From Neisseriaceae bacterium (GTDB lineage Bacteria > Pseudomonadota > Gammaproteobacteria > Burkholderiales > Neisseriaceae), in contig JAFSQZ010000190.1 of assembly GCA_017446355.1 (NCBI GenBank), positions 1 to 6,125 of the forward strand: a stretch of 6,125 bases of DNA. The letters run 5' to 3'. Position 1 is the first letter of the stretch, and every line of letters begins with the position of its first letter. Below the pieces are notes generated by a model. The model was not told the DNA's origin. It did not search any database and worked only from the letters and a program-made list of their open reading frames with translations. Below are positions 1 through 5,000 of this stretch, one piece after another. Position numbers and translations under genes: made by a program.

Positions 1-120
1 AATTTATCTGTGGATAACGCTTTTGATAAAAACTATCGCTCCCACAGCCAACGAGCAGGTTCTAACGCTTTACCAGAACCAGGACGCGATGTTCGTTTAG
101 GTGTGTCGTATCGTTGGTAA
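1..120 (+). CDS. TonB-dependent outer-membrane receptor, C-terminal fragment (5' end outside window)
   Basis: The reading frame is open from base 1 and stops at TAA 118-120, giving the last 39 residues. It begins NLSVDNAFDKNY, followed by LPEPGRDVRLGVSYRW at the end. This is the standard end of a TonB-dependent receptor barrel: the penultimate strand motif (V-x-N-x-F-D-K-x-Y), then a PGR turn and a last amphipathic strand ending in an aromatic residue (Trp), which serves as the BAM recognition signal. Such proteins import iron complexes, haem or other metals across the outer membrane using TonB energy. The substrate cannot be told from this fragment. A DUS and a rho-independent terminator follow closely, so the transcript probably ends before 211. 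The family call is firm; the member is unknown. Confidence 0.88.
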   Translation, partial: NLSVDNAFDKNYRSHSQRAGSNALPEPGRDVRLGVSYRW

Positions 121-125
121 AAATT

Positions 126-140
126 TTCAGGCTGCCTGAA
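126..140. repeat. DNA uptake sequence, near-palindromic 15-mer
   Basis: TTCAGGCTGCCTGAA contains AGGCTGCCTGAA on the plus strand and AGGCAGCCTGAA on the minus strand. It lies five bases after the receptor stop codon. It can fold into a hairpin (TTTCAGG/CCTGAAA, 3-base loop). In Neisseriaceae these 12-mers are bound by the minor pilin ComP during natural transformation, and they often sit at gene ends. Confidence 0.9.
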
Positions 141-188
141 AGAACTCATTTTTAAAAATTGACTTATCAGTGTTCCGTTCCTTTTTCA

Positions 189-210
189 CCCCCATCTTTG
201 GGGGGTTTTT
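189..210 (+). terminator. Rho-independent terminator of the upstream receptor gene
   Basis: CCCCC (189-193) pairs with GGGGG (within 200-205) around a short ATCTTT loop and is followed directly by TTTTT (206-210). It lies about 70 bases after the receptor stop. The GC-only stem with an immediate T-run is a classic intrinsic terminator for plus-strand transcription. Confidence 0.88.
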
Positions 211-319
211 ACAACCCTTTCAGGCTGAAACCTCTGCAAAACAACTGGTTTATGCGTTGGAATTACGCTCAAATCTTATTTATCTGTACCACTACACAAC
301 TCATCTATCATGTAACGCT
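211..319. other. Intergenic stretch without a recognisable gene
   Basis: I see no credible coding region or RNA gene here. The only recognisable item is a degenerate DUS-like string, TTTCAGGCTGAAA (218-230), which looks like a DUS that has lost its central GCC. CTGCAAAAC just after it resembles the end of the 1842-1985 element, but no partner repeat was found nearby. Confidence 0.5.
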
Positions 320-348
320 TTGACATGGCTCTGTTGGAAAACAATTAT
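320..348 (+). promoter_or_regulatory. Candidate sigma-70 promoter (distal)
   Basis: A perfect -35 hexamer TTGACA (320-325) is followed after 17 bases by AATTAT (343-348), a 4/6 match to the -10 consensus. The -10 lies in the left arm of a 9-bp dyad, so a protein bound there would block it. The -35 is convincing and the -10 is mediocre. Confidence 0.4.
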
Positions 349-367
349 CAAAATATAGTTGATAATT
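343..367. promoter_or_regulatory. Operator-like inverted repeat
   Basis: AATTATCAA (343-351) and TTGATAATT (359-367) are a perfect 9-bp inverted repeat with a 7-base AT-only spacer apart from one G. It overlaps the -10 of the distal promoter candidate and the -35 of the proximal one, where a repressor would act. No T-run follows, so it is not a terminator. The arms run ATCAA...TTGAT, the opposite of the FNR arrangement (TTGAT...ATCAA). The cognate regulator is not identified. Confidence 0.5.
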
Positions 368-387
368 ATTCTTATTTAGATTATCAT
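359..387 (+). promoter_or_regulatory. Candidate sigma-70 promoter (proximal) for the 27-codon ORF and azurin
   Basis: TTGATA (359-364, 5/6) and TATCAT (382-387, 5/6) are separated by the optimal 17 bases. Transcription would start near 394, leaving a leader of about 45 bases before the ATG at 441. Fur-box-like sequences overlap its -35 and its expected start site. It is the best promoter match upstream of this gene pair, though untested. Confidence 0.55.
360..374. promoter_or_regulatory. Possible Fur box 1 (overlaps -35)
   Basis: TGATAATTATTCTTA matches the 7-1-7 Fur core TGATAAT-N-ATTATCA at 12 of 14 informative positions. It overlaps the -35 of the proximal promoter candidate. The surrounding AT-richness raises the chance of accidental matches. 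Confidence 0.4.
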
Positions 388-392
388 GTTGC

Positions 393-413
393 AAATGAGA
401 GTAAAAATCATTT
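393..413. promoter_or_regulatory. Possible Fur box 2 (at the expected transcription start)
   Basis: AAATGAGAG...AATCATTT over 21 bases resembles the extended Fur consensus. The outer arms AAATGA and TCATTT are a perfect inverted pair and the middle is degenerate. Its position over the predicted +1 of the proximal promoter is typical of Fur repression. Confidence 0.4.
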
Positions 414-440
414 ATAACCCAATCACATCAAGGAAAAGTC

Positions 441-524
441 ATGAAAACCATTCAATTAACCGTTTTAACGCTATGTGTCATTGTGGTTTTGAGCAGTTTA
501 GCGGTGTATGGTCATTTGATTTAA
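441..524 (+). CDS. Small hydrophobic membrane peptide, 27 aa (unrecognised)
   Basis: ATG 441 to TAA 522-524 encodes 27 residues. It begins MKTIQLTVL and ends LAVYGHLI. One Lys near the N-terminus is followed by about 20 almost purely hydrophobic residues, with one Cys at residue 12. This is the composition of a single transmembrane segment with the N-terminus probably in the cytoplasm. A good ribosome site (AAGGAAAA, 430-437) lies at proper spacing, and a candidate promoter with Fur-like boxes lies just upstream. The azurin start is 104 bases downstream on the same strand, so co-transcription is plausible. I do not recognise the family. It could be a real micro-membrane protein, a leader peptide, or the remnant of a signal sequence. 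Confidence 0.5.
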   Translation: MKTIQLTVLTLCVIVVLSSLAVYGHLI

Positions 525-530
525 TTTTTC

Positions 531-567
531 TGGCATGAGAAGACAAGTCATGGTGTTTTTCATGCCA
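531..567. repeat. Inverted repeat in the azurin leader
   Basis: TGGCATGA (531-538) pairs with TCATGCCA (560-567), 8 bp with a 21-base spacer. It sits just after the stop of the 27-codon ORF and may form an mRNA hairpin separating the two reading frames. No T-run follows the right arm, so termination is unlikely. Confidence 0.45.
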
Positions 568-573
568 CAAATC

Positions 574-591
574 TGCACTTGGCAAAGTGCA
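574..591 (+). promoter_or_regulatory. Leader hairpin upstream of azurin
   Basis: TGCACTT (574-580) and AAGTGCA (585-591) form a perfect 7-bp stem with a GGCA loop, ending about 24 bases before the azurin ribosome site. It may act as an mRNA stabiliser, a processing site or an attenuator. It lacks a following T-run, so I do not call it a terminator. Confidence 0.4.
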
Positions 592-627
592 AAACAAACC
601 TCGTTTAAGTTAATTAGGAGTTTATTT

Positions 628-1083
628 ATGTTGAAAAAATTGTGTGTGATCGCCAGCGTATCGCTGTGCTCTGCTGCTTTTGCTGCGGATTGTTCCTTTG
701 ATTTGAAAGGGACAGACAAAATGACTTACACCGATGCCAAAGGTGCGGCTGTTCCTAAAATTGTCGTTCCAGCGTCTTGCAAAACATTCAAGATTAACTT
801 GGGACATGTTGGCAAAATGCCTGTTACGGGTATGGGTCATAATGTTGTGATTACCAAGTCAGGTGATGTTGCTGGCGTTGCTACTGATGGTGCCAAAAAC
901 AAAAAAACCGATTATGTTAAACCGAATGATCCACGCGTCATTGCTCACAGCAAAATGATTGGTGGCGGACAAAGCACTTCTGTGGAATTTCCTGTCGCCA
1001 AAATTAAAGGTGGTGGATACAAATTCTTCTGTTCTTTCCCTGCACATTCAGGACGCATGATTGGGGATTTGGTCGTTCAATAA
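628..1083 (+). CDS. azu: Azurin, periplasmic type I blue copper protein
   Basis: Azurin is a small periplasmic cupredoxin that carries electrons, for example towards nitrite or peroxide reduction and oxidases. The product has 151 residues. Residues 1-19 are a Sec signal ending AFA, giving a mature protein of about 132 residues, the usual azurin size. All copper ligands are visible in precursor numbering: Gly70-His71 (GHN), Cys135 (FFC), His140 (AHS) and Met144 (RM). Cys22 and Cys51 match the conserved disulfide. The Trp that follows GHN in the Pseudomonas protein is Val here. ATG 628 is chosen because TAGGAG (615-620) precedes it and it begins the signal peptide; the in-frame ATG at 535 would add 31 residues with no ribosome site. 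Unlike the lipid-anchored meningococcal and gonococcal azurin (Laz), there is no lipobox, so this form should be soluble. Confidence 0.96.
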   Translation: MLKKLCVIASVSLCSAAFAADCSFDLKGTDKMTYTDAKGAAVPKIVVPASCKTFKINLGHVGKMPVTGMGHNVVITKSGDVAGVATDGAKNKKTDYVKPNDPRVIAHSKMIGGGQSTSVEFPVAKIKGGGYKFFCSFPAHSGRMIGDLVVQ

Positions 1084-1096
1084 TTTTTTCCCATCT

Positions 1097-1111
1097 TTCA
1101 GGCTGCCTGAA
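1097..1111. repeat. DNA uptake sequence after azurin
   Basis: TTCAGGCTGCCTGAA lies 13 bases after the azurin stop and sits within a 7-bp hairpin (1096-1112, 3-base loop). A T-run precedes rather than follows it, so any terminator role is weak for the plus strand. Confidence 0.9.
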
Positions 1112-1136
1112 AACGGAAACTGCAAAAACAAGGTTT

Positions 1137-1330
1137 GTTTGATACGAAGTATCAAACTTTTGATAAACGAAGTTTATCAAAAAAAATTGCGAAGCAATCA
1201 AGCCGCAGTTTCTGCGAGCGAAGCGAAGCTAAAACAAGGTTTATTTTGACGCAGTCAAAATCGTTATTGACGAAGTCAATAACAGCTTTGCGAAGCAATC
1301 AAACCGCAGTTTCTGCGAGCGAAGCGAAGC
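1137..1330. repeat. Array of short GAA-triloop hairpins in two tandem units
   Basis: The 285-base gap between azurin and the lipoprotein is largely filled by adjacent hairpins. Most have the form stem-C-GAA-G-stem. Unit 1: 9-bp stem GTTTGATAC (1137-1157), 11-bp stem TTTTGATAAAC (1158-1182), 5-bp ATTGC (1186-1198), 5-bp CGCAG with a TTT loop (1204-1216), then overlapping GCGAAGC mini-hairpins (1218-1229). Unit 2: 8-bp ATTTTGAC with a GCA loop (1243-1261), 9-bp GTTATTGAC (1263-1283), 4-bp TTGC (1288-1298), CGCAG/TTT (1305-1317), GCGAAGC twice (1319-1330). The last 43 bases of each unit (1187-1229 and 1288-1330) differ at one position, and both units open with AAAACAAGGTTT (1125-1136 and 1231-1242). 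d(GCGAAGC) is known as an exceptionally stable DNA mini-hairpin. Function unknown. Confidence 0.85.
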
Positions 1331-1368
1331 AAAAACTTATATTTCAATAATATTTTAAGGACAACACA

Positions 1369-1731
1369 ATGAAAAAACTCACCCTTTTAAGCATTGTTAT
1401 GTTGGGATTAACTGCTTGTGCAAGCAATCAAGCTACTCATCAACACGAACATCATACTCATGCCAATCATTCTCATGAAAATCATTCTCATGAAAATCAT
1501 CAAATGCCTGAATTTATGAAGAACATGACAGAAAAAGAACGGCAGGATTATATGCAAGGTATGCACAATGCTATGCAACAAATGACGCCAGAAGAACGCA
1601 AAAAGTTCCAACAAGACATGCAAAAACAAATGCATCCCAATGGCGGACATGATCACGGTGATGGAGAACATCACTGCCAACATAATCATGATGATAGCAA
1701 AGCCAAGAAAGATAGCAAAACCAAGAAATAA
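1369..1731 (+). CDS. His/Met-rich small lipoprotein, probable metal-binding protein
   Basis: The product has 120 residues. Residues 1-16 are a lipoprotein signal with lipobox LTAC and lipidated Cys17, so it should be membrane-anchored and face the periplasm or surface. Residues about 23-45 form a His-rich stretch with HENHSHENH repeats. Residues about 46-90 are helical, charged and Met-rich, with MTEKER and MTPEER motifs recalling, but not proving, the Spy/CpxP-like periplasmic type. Residues about 92-110 hold a second His/Asp cluster with one Cys (HHCQHNH), and the tail is Lys-rich. About 18 of 120 residues are His. A ribosome site TAAGGA (1356-1361) precedes the ATG. I infer binding or buffering of Cu, Zn or Ni; no family name is certain. 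Nearby azurin makes copper attractive, but the gap and hairpin array leave co-transcription open. Confidence 0.85.
   Translation: MKKLTLLSIVMLGLTACASNQATHQHEHHTHANHSHENHSHENHQMPEFMKNMTEKERQDYMQGMHNAMQQMTPEERKKFQQDMQKQMHPNGGHDHGDGEHHCQHNHDDSKAKKDSKTKK
1456..1500 (+). repeat. 15-bp tandem repeats encoding the His-rich segment
   Basis: TCTCATGAAAATCAT occurs twice exactly (1471-1485 and 1486-1500), preceded by a degenerate third copy (1456-1470). Each unit encodes Ser-His-Glu-Asn-His or a close variant. The 15-base unit is in frame, so copy-number change would lengthen or shorten the metal-binding stretch by five residues without a frameshift. Confidence 0.85.
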
Positions 1732-1797
1732 GTGTTTTATTTGCCTGAATGCTTTCAAAAAAATGTGTAGTCGTTCCTCCGTGCTATCAGGAAAGTA

Positions 1798-1812
1798 TTC
1801 AGGCAGCCTGAA
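1798..1812. repeat. DNA uptake sequence after the lipoprotein gene
   Basis: TTCAGGCAGCCTGAA lies 67 bases after the lipoprotein stop. It is the complement orientation of the copies at 126 and 1097. It is self-pairing, and the region after it is A-rich, so it gives no plus-strand T-run. Confidence 0.9.
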
Positions 1813-1841
1813 AAATAAGAAATAAAAATAATAAGATACTT

Positions 1842-1985
1842 CTGCAAAACTCGTCATTCTGACCCTGAACGAGATGAAGGGGAAGAATCTAACTTATTGT
1901 TTATAAAGATTCTTCGCTTGCCACTTCGCTACGCTCAATACTTCAGCTCAAAATGACGAGTAATAGAAAAAGTCGAGTTTTGCAG
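1842..1985. mobile_element. MITE-like palindromic element upstream of the large receptor
   Basis: The ends CTGCAAAACTCG (1842-1853) and CGAGTTTTGCAG (1974-1985) are perfect 12-bp inverted repeats. Nested inside are CTCGTCATTCTGA (1850-1862) against TCAAAATGACGAG (12 of 13), and GAAGAATCT (1882-1890) against AGATTCTTC (1907-1915). The 144-bp unit has no coding capacity. The inner part resembles the dispersed bacterial CGTCATT...GAAGAATCT palindrome type and is related in plan to the 5330 and 5501 elements. No clear target duplication flanks it. It ends 98 bases before the receptor ATG, so it could supply or interrupt promoter sequence. Confidence 0.7.
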
Positions 1986-2083
1986 GATTCTCAATAAGGA
2001 ATACAAAAAAAGGTAAAGCGTTGGATTGGAAGAGTTCTATATGCAATTCATTGAATCATACTACATTAAATGGTAAGAAATTT

Positions 2084-5000
2084 ATGAAACATCAAGCACA
2101 TCAATTAAAAGTTTTAACGCTATCGCTGATGGCGGTTTTTTCAACTACTGCATTGGCTGATGAAACCAATGTTTCAGGTAACCTGAATAATCAGGAGATT
2201 GCCACGCCTACGGCTCGCAATGACGGAAACAATCTTTCAGGCAGCCTGAACGATAAAGAAATTGCTACAAAATCCACCAGCGACACTGGTTCTCATAACA
2301 GTAATTCAAAACCAGCAACAGGCAAAGATGATTTAGCAGTCAATCAATCGTTTGATTTGAATGGCAATGCAGAAAGTGTTTCAGAAAATTCAGGCAACCT
2401 GAAAAATAATGAAACACCTGTGGCAAAAACGGCAACAACAGCTAATGCAACCAAAATTGAAGACATTACGGTTAAAGGCACACGCAATATTGCCCCTGCC
2501 GAACGTTATCAAAACAAAATCAGTCGCCGTCAGATTGAAATGAAAAGTCAGGGCAATGGCGATATTGGTTCAATTTTGCGGTCGCTGCCTAATGTGCAGT
2601 TTGACAATTCTTATCGTCAAAGCACCACACCTGGTGAAATTGCACCTGCTCAAATTTCTATTTCAGGCGGGCAGCCTTATCAGAATTTGATTACGGTTGA
2701 TGGTATGAGTATTTCGTCTAAACTTGACCCTGCGGCAGCTGGTGGCAATCAGTGGAACTCCTTGCCAGGTCAAACGCAAAGTATGAATATTGATGTGGAG
2801 TTATTGGACGAAATCACGGTGATGGATTCTGCTATTTCTGCTAAATATGGCGGTTTTTCAGGCGGGGTGGTGGATACTAAATATAAACGCCCAGAAGTGC
2901 CGTTTGGTTTCAAAATTTCTCGTAAATACACCAACGGTAATGCCAATAAAGGCTTTCCGAAAAGTTTAACCAAATACCATATTTTTGGTGATGAAGAAGA
3001 TTATTTAGCGTTTTTAAATTCATACGATAAAGCCAAGCAGCCTGAATTTGAAAAACATGTAACCCAAGTAACGCTTGAAGCACAACCAAATGACAAGTTG
3101 GGCATTATTGGTTCGTTTAATTTAACCCAAAGTAATATTCCTTTGCGTATGCACGATGATACTTATAAGGATAAAGACTGGGCATCTCCTGTTGATCCCA
3201 AAAATTCTTCCAATGAAAAGAAAGACCAAAAACGGCAAAATTTAAATGCAATGATTAAAGCCTATTATGATGTGTCGGACGATTTGGGCTTTGAAGCAAG
3301 TTACACTTATGCACCTAATTATAGCCGTGAGTATTTGGTGGGCAGTAAAGACAATGATTTTTACGACAGCGAACACGGCGGTCATATGCTGAATTTTAAA
3401 ACCAAATGGAATAACGATTGGGGTAAATTAACCAATACATTTGGCGTGCAATCTAGCAAAGATGAAATTTCTACCAGTGGCTATGATTCAGTGAAATATT
3501 GGAGTACTTCTCAATCTAAATTCTGGTCAAACTGGGCATCTTGGGTGCGTGAAGGTGGTACTGCACCTTCCAAACAAGATCTACTCACTTTCAGCAACCG
3601 TTTGGAACAAGAATTTAAGCCATTCAAATGGGGTAATACCGAACACAGAATTTTGGCTGGTACAGAGTTAAAATACAACAAAGCCACCTTTGGTTATACA
3701 CGCGATTTTTTGCTGGGTGTGAAAAGTTCTCGTGCAATGACCAAAGCACAACAAGAATTGTGTAAACAAACCGATATGGCTTGGTGCGACCCTGAATTGG
3801 TGTATGACCCACGCAAATTTGACAAATTTGATGACGATAAAGTCAAAAAAATGACTTGGAAAAACTCTGTAACAGGAGAAAATCAAGAATTACAATACTG
3901 GCCATACGGTCAATATTTCAAAAACATTTCATCTTATCGTGGTGGCGATAAAATCAAAGTTAATGATAAAGAATTGGCTTTATATTTAGAAGACACCATC
4001 ACAGCACCATTAGGTAAAGACAAAAAATACGGCACACTAACTATGCGTCCTGGTGTGCGTTGGGATTACAACAGCTATGTTTCCAAACATTCCATCGCAC
4101 CACGATTCTTTATGGATTACGCTTTCCCTTGGAGTGGAAAAGATAAAAAATACAGCACACATATTTCTGCTGGTTACAACCGTTACTATGGCAGCAATTT
4201 CTATTCTTACGCACTCAATGATGGCAAACAATTACTGAATTTAAGTGTCTATCGCGATAGTCCAGATAAAACTTGGGACAGCGTTCTAAAAGAAAATCGT
4301 GAATGTGAACCATATGAAAGAGAACGCGATGCCAATGGCAACTGGGTATATTGGCATTATAAAAATGGTAAAAGAGTGGAAGGCGAAGACACCAACTGCG
4401 TCAAACATTCGCAAAACGCTACTCGTTGGGATCAAATCAAAATGCCTTATGCTGATGAATTTATGTTTGGCATCAGTCAAGATTTTGGACCGATTACAGG
4501 CAGCCTGAAATACATTCGCCGCAACGGTCGCAATGAAGTCGTCAAAGCATACAGTGATGAATTAGGTCCAGATGGACAAAAACGCGGACCATTAGAAGGT
4601 TATAGCGATAGTTATTATTCCTACTACACCAACGCAGGCAAATCTAAAAGCGATATTGTGTTGCTGTATTTGAAAAATACCAAACCCTTGACATTCAAAG
4701 GTGTTAAAAACACATTCTCATTGGCATTGGATTGGACAAATACCCAACGCAATAAAGCAAGTTATAACGATTATTTCCGCAATGCAGACTATGACCAACC
4801 ATTCATTATTTATGAAGGTGAGTTAATGCACCGCTCGCAACGCCCAGCAGACAACTTCACTAAACCTTATACGCTAAAATTGGAAACCAATCACGAATGG
4901 GAAATGTTAGGCGGCACTTGGAAACTCAATAACTTGTTTAACTTCCAATCCAACTATAAAAAAGCAGTAACCAGTAGCAAATGGGATAAACCAGGTAAAG

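Noticed and set aside
170..358. A 62-codon plus-strand frame spanning the terminator
   Set aside because: It reads through the rho-independent terminator, has no ribosome site and matches no known protein pattern.
346..364. FNR box in the azurin upstream region
   Set aside because: The half-sites run ATCAA...TTGAT with 7 bases between, the reverse of the FNR order TTGAT-N4-ATCAA.
535..627. N-terminal extension of azurin from the ATG at 535
   Set aside because: There is no ribosome site, it would place 31 residues before a clear signal peptide, and its codons cover two inverted repeats. ATG 628 has TAGGAG at good spacing.
1137..1330. CRISPR array
   Set aside because: Only two long units are present, the repeated blocks are themselves hairpin clusters, and the intervening sequences are perfect palindromes rather than unique spacers. 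No cas genes are visible.
1061..1350. Plus-strand frames of 62 and 71 codons between azurin and the lipoprotein
   Set aside because: They translate the hairpin array, giving repeated ASEAK and ERSEAK-like strings. There is no ribosome site and one begins inside azurin.
1408..1857. A 149-codon minus-strand reading frame opposite the lipoprotein gene
   Set aside because: It is antisense to a gene with a clear signal, lipobox and ribosome site. Its Met/Ile/Phe-rich product results from the complement of His, Glu and Asn codons, and part of it runs across a DUS.
1842..1985. Correia repeat (neisserial enclosed element)
   Set aside because: The ends are CTGCAAAACTCG, not the TATAGTGGATTAA type of Correia elements.
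2021..2083. Receptor start at TTG 2021
   Set aside because: It would add 21 polar residues before a well-formed Sec signal that begins at ATG 2084.
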